Shown in pieces: positions 54,994-63,954 of a stretch of 64,000 nucleotides of DNA. This DNA is from Burkholderia sp. NRF60-BP8 (GTDB lineage: Bacteria > Pseudomonadota > Gammaproteobacteria > Burkholderiales > Burkholderiaceae): contig NZ_CP013373.1 of NCBI RefSeq assembly GCF_001522585.2, positions 2,046,001 through 2,110,000 of the forward strand, in the 5' to 3' direction. The notes under the pieces are model-generated. The model was not told the DNA's origin. It searched no databases and saw nothing but the letters and a program-made list of their open reading frames with translations. Each line of letters starts with the position of its first letter. Positions within the stretch are counted from its first letter, which is position 1. The position numbers and the translations under genes are program-made.

Positions 54994-57513
54994 TCACTTG
55001 TTCTCGAACATGTCCATGATCTGCTGTTTCTCCTGCGGCGTGACGGGCGGCGGCGCCAGCCCGGCCGCGCCGGCCGAGCCGAGTGCGTCGTTCGCGCTGA
55101 TCGCGTTCTCGGCCGGGTTGATGTCGACGTTCGCGACGAAGCCGTTACCCGGCGTGCGATCGGCGTAGTACAGCTCGCCGTCGATCGTGGTCAGGCCGTC
55201 CGGCATCGGCATCTGCTGCTCGGGCACGCCGTTCAGCGCGGTGCGCATGTAGTTCACCCAGATCGGCAACGCGAGCTGCGCGCCGAATTCGCGGCTACCG
55301 AGGCTCTTCGGCTGGTCGAAGCCCATCCACGCGACCGCGACGAGCGACTGCTGATAGCCGGCGAACCAGCCGTCCTTCGCGTCGTTCGTGGTACCCGTCT
55401 TGCCCTGCAGGTCGTTGCGGCCCAGCGCGTTGGTGCCCGCGCCCGTGCCGGCCGTCGCGACCGAATGCAGCAGGCTGTTCATCACGTACGCGTTGCGGCC
55501 TTCGATCGTGCGCGGCGCCGTGCCGCCCGCGACCACCGGCTGCGACTTCTGCAACGGCTGGCCGCGCGCGTCGTCGACTTCGGCGATCAGGTACGGATCG
55601 ACCTTGTAACCGCCGTTCGCGAACACCGCGTAGCCGGTCGCGAGCTGCAGCGGCGTCACGAGGCCCGCGCCGAGCGCCATCGGCAGGTAAGGCGGCGTCT
55701 TCGCCGGATCGAAGCCGAAGCGCTGCGTCACGTACTGCTGCGCATACTGCGTGCCGATCGACGCGAGAATCCGGATCGATACCAGGTTCTTCGAACGCTG
55801 CAGGCCGGTGCGCATCGTCATCGGGCCGTCGGGCTGGTCGTCGTCCTTCGGCTCCCATGCGGTGCCGCCCGGCACGCTCGGCGGGAAGTACAGCGGCGCG
55901 TCGTTGATCATCGTCGCCGGCCCGAGCCCCTTGTCGAGCGACGCCGAATAGATGAACGGCTTGAACGACGAGCCCGGCTGCCGCCATGCCTGCGTCACGT
56001 GGTTGAACTTGCTCTTGTTGAAGTCGAAGCCGCCGACGAGCGAGCGGATCGCGCCGTCCTGCGGCGCGATCGCGACGAGCGCACCTTCGACCTGCGGCAA
56101 CTGCACGACCTGCCAGCCCGTCTTGCCGTCCTTCAGCACGCGCACGACCGAGCCCGGCTTGATGCGCAGCGTGTTGTTCGCGCGAGGCCCGAGCGCGGCC
56201 GATACGAAGCGCAGCCCGGCCGGGCCGATCGTCGTGGTCGCCCCGCCGACGAACTGCACCTCGACCGCGTTCGGCGAGGCGGACAGCACGACCGCCGACT
56301 GCAGGTCGCCGTTGTCCGGGTGATCGGCGAGCGCGTCGTCGATCGCCTCGTCGCGCTCGTCGCCGGCCGGCGGCAGGTTGATCGACGCTTCCGGGCCGCG
56401 ATAGCCGTGACGGCGCTCGTAGTCGAGAATGCCGCGACGCACCGCCTGATACGCGGCTTCCTGGTCGGCCGAGTTGATCGTCGTCGTGACGGTCAGCCCG
56501 CGCGTGTAGGTTTCGTCCTTGTATTGCTCGTACATCATCTGCCGCACCATCTCGGCGACGTACTCGCCGTGCACCGCGTACTGGTTGCCCGGCGTGCGCA
56601 CGTGGATCTCTTCCTTGATCGCTTCGTCGTACTGCGGTTGCGTGATGTAGCCGATGTCGAGCATGCGCTTCAGGATGTATTCCTGACGCACCTTCGCGCG
56701 CTTCGGATTGACGACCGGGTTGTACGCGGACGGCGCCTTCGGCAGCCCCGCGAGCATCGCCGCTTCCGCGAGCGTGATGTCCTTCAGGTCCTTGCCGAAA
56801 TACACGCGCGCCGCGGCCGCGAAGCCGTACGAACGCTGGCCGAGATAGATCTGGTTCATGTACAGCTCGAGAATCTGGTCCTTCGTCAGGGCCTTCTCGA
56901 TCTTGTACGCGAGCAGCATCTCGTAGATCTTGCGCGTGTAGGTCTTCTCGCTCGACAGGAAGAAGTTGCGCGCGACCTGCATCGTGATCGTGCTCGCGCC
57001 CTGGCGCGCGCCGCCGTGCATCAGGTCGGCGACGCCCGCGCGCAGGATGCCGAGGAAGTCGACGCCGCCGTGCTCGTAGAAGCGGTAGTCCTCGATCGCG
57101 AGCACGGCCTTCTTCATCACGTCGGGTATGTCCTGGAAGCGCACGAGGCTGCGGCGCTCCTCGCCGAACTCGCCGATCAGCACATGATCGGCGGTGAACA
57201 CGCGCAGCGGCACCTTCGGCTGGTAGTTGGTCAGCGCATCGAGCGACGGCAGTTGCGGCGCCATCACGACCAGCGCGTAGCCGACGATCAGCGCGCCGAC
57301 GACCGCCAGTGTCGCGAACAGGCCGACGAACCACAGCGCGACGCGCGAGCCGAACGTGCGGCGGCGCCCTCCGTCACCTCCGCTGCGCGGCTGCGCACGG
57401 CGGCCGTCGTCGCGGTCGTCGTCGGGGTAATAGGCTCCGGACGGCGAACGGCGCAGCGTGTAGTGGGGTTCGTTCCTGTCGGAAGAAGAAGGCGGTCGTT
57501 TGATAATTGGCAT
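54994..57513 (-). CDS. mrcA: penicillin-binding protein 1A (bifunctional glycosyltransferase/transpeptidase)
   Basis: 839-residue class A PBP that polymerises and cross-links peptidoglycan. It has an arginine/glutamate-rich cytosolic tail (1-50), one transmembrane helix (about 60-85, ALWFVGLFATLAVVGALIVGYALVV), a GT51 domain (catalytic glutamate in AIEDYRFYEHGGVDF; second glutamate region GASTITMQVARNFFLS), an OB-like insert and a transpeptidase domain with nucleophile serine in PGSSFKPF, RSKN and KTGTTNDAKDG. The start MPIIKRPPSSSD at 57513 is preferred over 57534. Alone in its transcript, with an 11-bp inverted repeat in the leader. Confidence 0.94.
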   Translation of the reverse strand: MPIIKRPPSSSDRNEPHYTLRRSPSGAYYPDDDRDDGRRAQPRSGGDGGRRRTFGSRVALWFVGLFATLAVVGALIVGYALVVMAPQLPSLDALTNYQPKVPLRVFTADHVLIGEFGEERRSLVRFQDIPDVMKKAVLAIEDYRFYEHGGVDFLGILRAGVADLMHGGARQGASTITMQVARNFFLSSEKTYTRKIYEMLLAYKIEKALTKDQILELYMNQIYLGQRSYGFAAAARVYFGKDLKDITLAEAAMLAGLPKAPSAYNPVVNPKRAKVRQEYILKRMLDIGYITQPQYDEAIKEEIHVRTPGNQYAVHGEYVAEMVRQMMYEQYKDETYTRGLTVTTTINSADQEAAYQAVRRGILDYERRHGYRGPEASINLPPAGDERDEAIDDALADHPDNGDLQSAVVLSASPNAVEVQFVGGATTTIGPAGLRFVSAALGPRANNTLRIKPGSVVRVLKDGKTGWQVVQLPQVEGALVAIAPQDGAIRSLVGGFDFNKSKFNHVTQAWRQPGSSFKPFIYSASLDKGLGPATMINDAPLYFPPSVPGGTAWEPKDDDQPDGPMTMRTGLQRSKNLVSIRILASIGTQYAQQYVTQRFGFDPAKTPPYLPMALGAGLVTPLQLATGYAVFANGGYKVDPYLIAEVDDARGQPLQKSQPVVAGGTAPRTIEGRNAYVMNSLLHSVATAGTGAGTNALGRNDLQGKTGTTNDAKDGWFAGYQQSLVAVAWMGFDQPKSLGSREFGAQLALPIWVNYMRTALNGVPEQQMPMPDGLTTIDGELYYADRTPGNGFVANVDINPAENAISANDALGSAGAAGLAPPPVTPQEKQQIMDMFENK

Positions 57514-57956
57514 GTCGGAATGGCGGGCGTACATCGCGCCCTCGGACGCATGCGGAAATGCAAGCGGATGAATCGGAGTGGGTGCATCGAGATGCGGCTG
57601 TCACGTCGACAGACCCCGCCGCGCGGCGATCCGTTCCCGCGACGTGACAGCGCATTTTAATGAAATCGACCGGAGGCCTTCGCGATTTTTTGTAAAAATT
57701 CCCGCAATGCCGTGATTTCCGGAACGTATTGTCGGCATCCTCGGCCTATGATGGACACGCGATACGGCACGCGCGGGCGATTTTCTTTCAGTTGCGAAAG
57801 GTTTGGCATCCTGATGCGCGAGCCGCTTGAACTCGCGCGTTTAAGCCGTATTTAAGTGAACCGGTGGTGTAATATCCGCCGGCTCACGCGGGCCGAAACC
57901 GGCTCGCGGCGGGCACTGCCGCGGTCACGCGGCGCCTTTCAACCACGGAGGATTTC
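57514..57956. other. intergenic region between divergent mrcA and pspA
   Basis: 443 bases, no gene. The mrcA side holds an 11-bp inverted repeat (57598-57650) and a minus-strand TAAAAT (57654-57659). Two AT-rich stretches lie at 57654-57715 and 57780-57800. The pspA side has TAATAT (57870-57875) about 82 bases before the start and a CGGAGG ribosome site. No sigma-54 site with correct spacing was found. Confidence 0.5.
57598..57650. repeat. 11-bp perfect inverted repeat in the mrcA leader
   Basis: CTGTCACGTCG (57598-57608) and CGACGTGACAG (57640-57650), 31 bases apart. It lies between the mrcA -10 candidate and the start codon, so it could be an operator pair or a transcript stem. Confidence 0.55.
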
Positions 57957-58637
57957 ATGTCGCTTTTCGACTCTATTTCGCGCACGATCAAAGGCCTGCT
58001 GAACGACGCGGCCGATTCGGTACAGGATCCGTCGCGCGACGCACGGCAGATCGTGCGGGAGCTCGACGACAGCATCGGCCGTGCCGAGAATTCGCTGATC
58101 GAGATCGAGGCACAGGTCGCGACCCAGCGCAGCAAGCGCGATGCGGCCGACGACAAGGTGAGGAAATACGAGGACGGCGCGAAGCGCGCGCTGCAGGGCG
58201 GCGACGAAGCGCTCGCCCGCGAGGCGCTCGCCGCGCAGGCGAACGCGGAAGCCGAGCGCGATGCGCTCGCGGCCGAGCTGACGACGCTCGAGCCGTCGGT
58301 CGAGAAGCTGAAGGGGCAGATCGCCGACATGCGTCAGCGCCGCAACGACCTGAATGCGCGCTCGAACATCCTGCAGGCCAAGCAGGAAATCGCGCAGGCG
58401 AAGGACGTGGCCGCCAGCGCGCTGGGCGGCATCGGCGGCAAGAACCTGTCCGAGGACTTCCAGAAGCTCGAGGACAAGGTCGCGCTGCAGAACGCACGCT
58501 CGGACGCGCGCCTGAATTCGGCCGACACGTCGAGCGGCAAGGCGCTCGACGACAAGCTCGCCGCGTTGAACAAGGGCCCGTCGGTCGAGGATCGCCTCGC
58601 CGCGCTGAAGAAGCAGCTCGATACGCCCGCGCAGTAA
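57957..58637 (+). CDS. pspA: PspA/IM30 family envelope-stress protein
   Basis: 226-residue almost entirely helical protein. The PspA/IM30 N-terminal amphipathic membrane helix ([20 protein letters not shown]) is followed by a long coiled-coil hairpin rich in alanine, glutamate and lysine. The family binds stressed inner membrane and helps keep the proton gradient. No pspB, pspC or pspF is nearby; instead a TPR membrane protein and mscL follow in the same direction, after 89 bases and 236 bases. The start is preceded by CGGAGGA at eight bases. Confidence 0.92.
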   Translation: MSLFDSISRTIKGLLNDAADSVQDPSRDARQIVRELDDSIGRAENSLIEIEAQVATQRSKRDAADDKVRKYEDGAKRALQGGDEALAREALAAQANAEAERDALAAELTTLEPSVEKLKGQIADMRQRRNDLNARSNILQAKQEIAQAKDVAASALGGIGGKNLSEDFQKLEDKVALQNARSDARLNSADTSSGKALDDKLAALNKGPSVEDRLAALKKQLDTPAQ

Positions 58638-58726
58638 CCGCCGCGCGGGCAACCGCGCCGCGCCCCGGCCCGGGTGCGCGGCGCGCACCGATCGTCAGGA
58701 GACGGGCGCCTGCGCCCGGTTCGACC

Positions 58727-59905
58727 ATGAAGAAATCCCTCGCCGCCCTCGGCCTCTCGCTGATGTTGCTGTCGTCCGCCGCGTTTGCGGTCCCGTCGTT
58801 GCAGCAGGTCGAGCAATCGATCGCGCAGCGCGACTGGCAACGCGCCGACACGCAGCTGTCGCAAGTCATCGACGCCCATCCGAACAACGCGCACGCGCGC
58901 TACCTGTATGCGCAGGTGCTGGACCGCGAAGGTCGCGCGTCCGACGCGCTCGCGCAACTGCAACGCGCGAAATCGCTCGATCCGCAACTGCGCTTCACCG
59001 ACGCGTCGCGTTTCGCGCAGACGGAGTCGCGCATTCGCGCCGACGCCGCGCGCGTGAGCGGCAACACGCCGTCGGCCACGCAAGCCGGCACGCTGCAGCC
59101 GGGGCTCGCTCCCGCCGTCGCACCGGCCGACAAGCACGGCCCGTCGACCGGCATGTGGATCGGCCTCGGGCTGATCGTCGCCGTGATCGCGCTGGTGCTG
59201 CGCTGGACGCTGCGGCGCGCACGCACGGCCGACAACGGCCGCGCCGACGACGAACGCCGCACGCAGCTCAAGCGCGCGACCGACGTGCTGAACGACATCC
59301 GGCCGCTGAAGCTCGATGCGAAACTGTCGACGGCACCCGGCGCCGCGGCGCTGACCGGCGAACTCGAAGCGATCGAGAACGACGCGCGCACGCTCGTCGA
59401 GACGCTGTCGAACGGCAAGAATCCGGTGCCGCCGTATCGCGTCGACGAACTCGAACAGCGTCACGCCAGCGTGAAGGCGCGCGTCGAAGGCCGCCCCGAC
59501 CCGGCCGCGCAGCCCGCGGCCCCGGCGAACGGCAGCGGCTCCGTGTACGCGCAGGAAGCCGACCGCATGACGGGCGCGCAGGGCCAGCCGTATCAGCAAC
59601 AGCCCTACCCGCCGCAGCAACCGTATCCGCAACAGCAGCCGCCCGTCGTGATCCAGCAAGGCGGCGGGTTCGGCGGCGGAATGGGCGGGCTGCTGACCGG
59701 CGTGCTGCTCGGCGAAGCGATGTCCGGCGGCCGCGATCGCGTGGTCGAGCGCGACGTGATCGTCGACGGCGAGCATCGCCGGCACGAAGCCGATCCGGGC
59801 TTCGATCTCGGCCGCGGCGACGATTCGAACTGGAGCGACGGCAGCGGCGGCGGCGGGATGGACCTCGGCAGCAACGACGACGGCTGGACCGACGACAACA
59901 CCTGA
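58727..59905 (+). CDS. TPR-containing single-pass membrane protein, unknown
   Basis: 392 residues. Signal peptide 1-21 ([20 protein letters not shown]), a TPR-like region about 24-105 ([32 protein letters not shown]), a transmembrane helix about 143-160 ([18 protein letters not shown]), a helical domain to about 265, then a low-complexity tail: glutamine/proline repeats ([19 protein letters not shown] near 290-310), a glycine-rich [20 protein letters not shown] segment (about 315-335) and an acidic end. The pattern suggests an inner-membrane anchored periplasmic-or-cytosolic scaffold. Its place between pspA and mscL suggests an envelope-stress role; this is inference. Confidence 0.8.
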   Translation: MKKSLAALGLSLMLLSSAAFAVPSLQQVEQSIAQRDWQRADTQLSQVIDAHPNNAHARYLYAQVLDREGRASDALAQLQRAKSLDPQLRFTDASRFAQTESRIRADAARVSGNTPSATQAGTLQPGLAPAVAPADKHGPSTGMWIGLGLIVAVIALVLRWTLRRARTADNGRADDERRTQLKRATDVLNDIRPLKLDAKLSTAPGAAALTGELEAIENDARTLVETLSNGKNPVPPYRVDELEQRHASVKARVEGRPDPAAQPAAPANGSGSVYAQEADRMTGAQGQPYQQQPYPPQQPYPQQQPPVVIQQGGGFGGGMGGLLTGVLLGEAMSGGRDRVVERDVIVDGEHRRHEADPGFDLGRGDDSNWSDGSGGGGMDLGSNDDGWTDDNT

Positions 59906-60141
59906 GCACGCGCGCACCGGGCGTCGACGTGCGTGTCGACACCCGGCACGCACGCCGGGCCCCGCTGTATGACCGGCCGCGCCGACGCGCGGATTTGTCA
60001 ATCATTTCAAGATGGACTACCGGCAATGGGGCACGTTCGCTATCATGCGGCCATCGGCGTGCCACCGACCCTCATTCGACGCAAAGCAATCCAGCGCGTC
60101 GCGGCACGCCTCCCTCGCCCCCAACCAGGAGAAAGCCGCTC

Positions 60142-60573
60142 ATGAGCATCATCAAGGAATTCAAGGAGTTCGCCGTCAAGGGCAACGTGATGGATCTCGC
60201 CGTCGGCGTGATCATCGGCGGCGCGTTCTCGAAGATCGTCGACTCGGTCGTGAAGGACCTCATCATGCCGGTCATCGGCGTGCTGACCGGCGGCCTGGAT
60301 TTCTCGAACAAGTTCGTTCTGCTCGGCACCATCCCGCCGTCGTTCAAGGGTAATCCCGATTCGTTCAAGGACCTGCAGGCCGCGGGCGTCGCCGCGTTCG
60401 GCTACGGCTCGTTCATTACCGTCGCGATCAATTTCGTGATCCTTGCGTTCATCATTTTCCTGATGGTGAAATTCATCAACAAGCTGCGCAAGCCGGAAGA
60501 AGCCGCGCCGGCCGCGACGCCGGAAGACACCGTGCTGCTGCGCGAGATCCGCGATTCGCTCAAGCAGCGCTGA
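60142..60573 (+). CDS. mscL: large-conductance mechanosensitive channel MscL
   Basis: 143-residue channel that opens at high membrane tension to release solutes on osmotic downshock. TM1 is about 15-45 ([21 protein letters not shown]), a periplasmic loop follows, TM2 is about 78-105 ([21 protein letters not shown]) and a cytosolic helix ends the protein. Length is slightly above E. coli MscL (136). A good ribosome site (AGGAGAAAG) precedes the ATG at 60142. Clear terminator follows. With pspA and the TPR protein upstream it forms a membrane-stress set, but whether they share a transcript is unknown. Confidence 0.97.
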   Translation: MSIIKEFKEFAVKGNVMDLAVGVIIGGAFSKIVDSVVKDLIMPVIGVLTGGLDFSNKFVLLGTIPPSFKGNPDSFKDLQAAGVAAFGYGSFITVAINFVILAFIIFLMVKFINKLRKPEEAAPAATPEDTVLLREIRDSLKQR

Positions 60574-60906
60574 TCGCCACGCGCTCCGCCCGCCAGGCCC
60601 GCCTCGTGCGGGCCTTTTTATTGCGCGCACGATGCACCGCCGCATGCGGCCTATCTCATTTTTTTGTGACGCGCGAATGCACGCGCGGGAAAAGCAGGTC
60701 TATGATGGAGACTAAACGACAGTACGGGCGCCAAGACGCTGGCTGTGTCGATCATGGCGAGCAGGTCGACGGGAGACATTGATCGTCGTACTGCACGAAT
60801 GCAGCATTTTCGTGTGCTATAAAGGATCGACATGCGGCGTACATAGCCGGGAGTGGGTCGCATGAAAGTGCCGCATTTCTTGCAATTGTTTTTGAGGCGA
60901 GTGTTT
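60574..60906. other. intergenic region between mscL and the hypothetical gene
   Basis: 333 bases. The mscL terminator occupies 60595-60618. The rest is AT-richer than the average of the window, with TATAAA at 60818-60823 as the only promoter-like element, about 84 bases before the next gene, and no good -35. Confidence 0.4.
60595..60618 (+). terminator. mscL terminator
   Basis: AGGCCCGC, 5-base loop, GCGGGCCT then TTTTATT, 22 bases after the stop. Confidence 0.88.
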
Positions 60907-61353
60907 ATGTCCTTCCCGAAAAAACGTCGGCGTGTGCAACAGGATGGCCAGGAGTCATTCCTCGCGGTCTTGCGCCACTCGAAACCGTTTGCCCAGCTCG
61001 ACACCAAGATTGCTCGCGCCCGCGCGCAGGACGAACCCGTCCTCTATGCGCACGTGCTGCCCGGCCTCGACGTGCTCCTGTGCAGCGTACGCGGCGCGCA
61101 GCCGCCCTATCCGGCCATCGCCGAGCTGCGCAAGCGCTGCATCGAATCGATCGCCAACGCGCTCGAGCAGCCCCTCGACGGCCTCGAGAACGGCGGATAC
61201 TGGTACGAAGCGAACGGCTTCGGCTTCCTCGTCTTCGCGAGCCGCGCGCGTGCTCGCATCCTGCCCGAGTTTGGTGCAGGCACGAAAGCCAGCCTGCGCG
61301 GCGGCCTCGGCCGCCAGAACGCGGGCGACACGACACCCCGCTCGCTCGGCTGA
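60907..61353 (+). CDS. hypothetical protein, unknown family
   Basis: 148 residues from the ATG at 60907, chosen because GAGG lies about nine bases upstream and a basic stretch (SFPKKRRRVQQ) begins there; an ATG at 60862 would add 15 residues including LQLFLRR. The body alternates charged helices with a short hydrophobic strand (VLPGLDVLLCSV) and ends in a glycine-rich tail (KASLRGGLGRQNAGD). No signal peptide or membrane helix. No domain recognised; conservation would decide whether it is real. The region upstream is AT-rich and could carry its promoter. Confidence 0.6.
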   Translation: MSFPKKRRRVQQDGQESFLAVLRHSKPFAQLDTKIARARAQDEPVLYAHVLPGLDVLLCSVRGAQPPYPAIAELRKRCIESIANALEQPLDGLENGGYWYEANGFGFLVFASRARARILPEFGAGTKASLRGGLGRQNAGDTTPRSLG

Positions 61354-61419
61354 TCCGCCGGTCATTCGATGGGCCGCCTCCGGGCGGCCCATCTGCCATT
61401 CACGCGCCCCGCTTGCCGC

Positions 61420-62313
61420 TCACGACGCCTGCCGACGGCCGGGGTTCGGTCGCACGATGTCGATGAACGCGGCGAAATCGGCGCCGGCAAGCCCCTGCGC
61501 GGCGCCGAGCCTCAGCACCTGCTGCACGGTGGCCGACACGGGCATCACCGCGCCCGTGTCGCGAGCGGCGTCCGCGATGGCATCGACATCCTTCTGAAAC
61601 GTACTCAGCGCGCCGATCGGCGGATGGCCGCCCGACGTCATGCGCGGCACGAACGTCTGCAGCAGCACCGAATCGGCCCAGCCGCCGGCCAGCGCCTCGG
61701 CCAGACGCGCGGCGTCGATGCCGCTCGCCTGCGCCAGGCCGACCGCCTCGGCGATCGCGGTGACCGTCGCGGTGACGATCGCCTGGTTGCACAGCTTCGC
61801 CGTCTGGCCGGCGCCGGCGTCGCCCATGTGCGTGATGCGCGACGCATACGTATCGATCAGCGGGCGCACCGCGTCGAGATCGGCCGCGCGGCCGCCGGCC
61901 ATCACCGCGAGCGTGCCGGCCTGCGCGCCCGGCACGCCGCCGGACACCGGCGCATCGACCCAGCCGACCCCGAGTGCGGCCGCGCGCGCCGCGTAGTCGC
62001 GCGTGGCGGCCGGCGGAATGCTCGAATGATCGACGATGCGCCGCACACGGCGCGCGCTCGCGTCGCCGGACAGCAGCCCGTGCTCGCCGAACACGACGTC
62101 GCCGACCGCCCGGCCGTCGAGCACGCACACGAATACCGTCTCGACGCGCTCGGCCAGCTCGCGCGGCGTGCCGACCACCTGCGCACCGTCCTTCACCAGC
62201 GCGTCGGCCTTGTCGCGCGAGCGATTCCACACGCGGACGCGATGCCCGGCCGCCAGCAGATGCCGAATCATCGGCGCGCCCATCAATCCCGGTCCGCAAA
62301 ATCCGACTTCCAC
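61420..62313 (-). CDS. NAD(P)-dependent oxidoreductase (3-hydroxyisobutyrate dehydrogenase family)
   Basis: 297 residues. The N-terminal Rossmann motif GFCGPGLMGAPM binds the nucleotide, the active-site DAPVSGG loop is near residue 118, and the catalytic lysine lies in AGAGQTAKLCNQ. The family oxidises 3-hydroxyisobutyrate, tartronate semialdehyde or other beta-hydroxyacids. Translation starts at GTG (62313), supported by GAGGAA eight bases upstream; the longer frame is not. Divergent from the dodecin gene across 147 bases that contain an 11-bp tandem repeat. Substrate unknown. Confidence 0.9.
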   Translation of the reverse strand: MEVGFCGPGLMGAPMIRHLLAAGHRVRVWNRSRDKADALVKDGAQVVGTPRELAERVETVFVCVLDGRAVGDVVFGEHGLLSGDASARRVRRIVDHSSIPPAATRDYAARAAALGVGWVDAPVSGGVPGAQAGTLAVMAGGRAADLDAVRPLIDTYASRITHMGDAGAGQTAKLCNQAIVTATVTAIAEAVGLAQASGIDAARLAEALAGGWADSVLLQTFVPRMTSGGHPPIGALSTFQKDVDAIADAARDTGAVMPVSATVQQVLRLGAAQGLAGADFAAFIDIVRPNPGRRQAS

Positions 62314-62387
62314 GATGTTCCTCGTCTCCGATATGGGTTGCACTTGCCGCCCATCATACCTATCACTCAAAGAAGCCGGGCACGCAC

Positions 62388-62416
62388 GGGACCGTAGCGG
62401 GACCGTAGCGGGACCG
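62388..62416. repeat. 11-bp tandem repeat between the oxidoreductase and dodecin genes
   Basis: GGGACCGTAGC twice and then GGGACCG, about 2.6 copies. It lies 45-72 bases before the dodecin ATG and could act as phased half-sites or be a slippage product. Confidence 0.6.
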
Positions 62417-62460
62417 CGCGTTGCACCGGCCCACCATACGAACGTCCCAGGGAGCGCATC

Positions 62461-62670
62461 ATGAGCGACCACGTGTACAAGATGATCGAGCTGACCGGTT
62501 CGTCGCGGCAATCGAGCGACGACGCGATCCGCAACGCGATCTCGAAAGCCGGCAAGACGTTGCACAACCTGCACTGGTTCCAGGTGACCGAAACGCGCGG
62601 CCACATCGAAGGCGACCAGGTCGTGCACTGGCAGGTCACGCTGAAGGTCGGCATGCGCATCGACGACTGA
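62461..62670 (+). CDS. dodecin (flavin-binding storage protein)
   Basis: 69-residue dodecin: the whole chain fits the family ([20 protein letters not shown], a central WFQV strand, [19 protein letters not shown]). Dodecins assemble as twelve subunits and bind FMN, FAD or riboflavin pairs, protecting cells from free flavin. No signal peptide. It starts with AGGGAG eight bases upstream and is divergent from an NAD(P)-dependent oxidoreductase gene. Confidence 0.94.
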   Translation: MSDHVYKMIELTGSSRQSSDDAIRNAISKAGKTLHNLHWFQVTETRGHIEGDQVVHWQVTLKVGMRIDD

Positions 62671-62886
62671 CGCACCCGCCGCCTCCCCTCGCGCCACGCG
62701 CCGGATCCGCACAGTTCGGATCCGCGCGGCGCCGCGCGCCCCGCCTCCCCCGTTCAGGTCCCTCGTCGCGGCCTGGCCGGCGGGCATCCGCGGGTATCCA
62801 TCTCTTGACGCTGATTTTCGTTCATATTAAAAACGATATACCCGACCACCCCCTCGATCAGCCCAGCCATATAAACCGGAGATAAC

Positions 62887-63816
62887 ATGAGTCAGCAACG
62901 CGAGGCGATCGACACGTACCTCTTGCGCGTCTTGCACACCTTGTTGATGGAGCGCAGCGTCACGCGCGCGGCCGTCAAACTGAACCAGTCGCAACCGGCG
63001 ATCAGCGCCGCGCTGCGGCGCCTGCGCGACATCACCGGCGATCCGCTGCTGGTGCGCGGCAAATCCGGCATGGTGCCGACCGAATACGGGCTGCGCCTGC
63101 TCGAGCCCGTGCAGAACGCACTGCGTGAAATCGAGCGCATCAAGTTCCAGCAGCACAATTTCGACCCGGCCACGTCGATCCGCTGCTACCGGATCGGCTG
63201 CCCCGACTACCTGAACGTGCTGTTCGTGCCGACGGTCGTCGAACGCTTCCGTCAGGCCGCGCCGAACGCGACGCTCGAGTTCCACTCGCTCGGCCCCGCG
63301 TTCGACTACGAGCTCGCGCTGGAGGACGGCAAGCTCGACATCGTCGTCGGCAACTGGCCCGAGCCGCCCGAGCAGCTGCACCTGTCGAACCTGTTCGTCG
63401 ACGAAATCGTCTGCCTGATGAGCAACACGCACCCGTTCGCCAAGCGCGGCGGGCTCACGCTCGACCAGTACCTGAACGCACCGCATCTCGCGCCGACGCC
63501 GTATTCGGTCGGCCAGCGCGGCGCGATCGACGTGCATCTCGCGCGCGAGCGGCTCAAGCGTCATGTGGTCGTCACGCTGCCGTACTTCAACCTCGCGCCT
63601 TACGTGCTCGTGAAGTCGGACCTGATCTTCACGACCACGCGGCTGTTCGCCGATCACTACGCGAAGTTCCTGCCGCTGTCGGTCGTGCCCGCACCGCTCG
63701 ACTTCCCGCCGATGCAGTACTACCAGCTGTGGCACGAGCGCTGCCATTACTCCGACGAAGTGCGCTGGCTGCGCAGCCTCGTCGCCGAAGCCACCCGCAC
63801 GCTGATCGAGGCGTAA
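62887..63816 (+). CDS. LysR-family transcriptional regulator
   Basis: 309 residues. N-terminal winged helix-turn-helix (about 8-65, LLRVLHTLLMERSVTRAAVKLNQ with recognition helix SQPAISAALRRLRD), then a two-lobe effector-binding domain. The subgroup looks like the NahR/NodD/LinR aromatic-responsive branch (YGLRLLEPVQNALREIERI, PPMQYYQLWHERCHYSDEVRWLR). TTGACG lies at 62805-62810, with AT-rich DNA after it. The inducer is unknown and the gene it controls is probably the leftward gene at the window edge or one outside. Confidence 0.92.
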   Translation: MSQQREAIDTYLLRVLHTLLMERSVTRAAVKLNQSQPAISAALRRLRDITGDPLLVRGKSGMVPTEYGLRLLEPVQNALREIERIKFQQHNFDPATSIRCYRIGCPDYLNVLFVPTVVERFRQAAPNATLEFHSLGPAFDYELALEDGKLDIVVGNWPEPPEQLHLSNLFVDEIVCLMSNTHPFAKRGGLTLDQYLNAPHLAPTPYSVGQRGAIDVHLARERLKRHVVVTLPYFNLAPYVLVKSDLIFTTTRLFADHYAKFLPLSVVPAPLDFPPMQYYQLWHERCHYSDEVRWLRSLVAEATRTLIEA

Positions 63817-63954
63817 TCGCATACGGCGCGCGGTGCGCGCCGGTCGCGCCGGTCGCACCGTTACGCGGCGGGCCGGTGCGCGGCGCGGCGGGTCACGGCC
63901 GCAACGGCCGTGCGGCCGCCGCGTCGCGTGCGGCGCCACCGCCCCGCCGGCGCG

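Noticed and set aside
57804..57818. A TTGGCA...TGC pattern upstream of pspA, resembling a sigma-54 (-24/-12) promoter that would fit Psp control.
   Set aside because: The GG and GC doublets are nine bases apart instead of ten, and no pspF or other sigma-54 activator gene is nearby.
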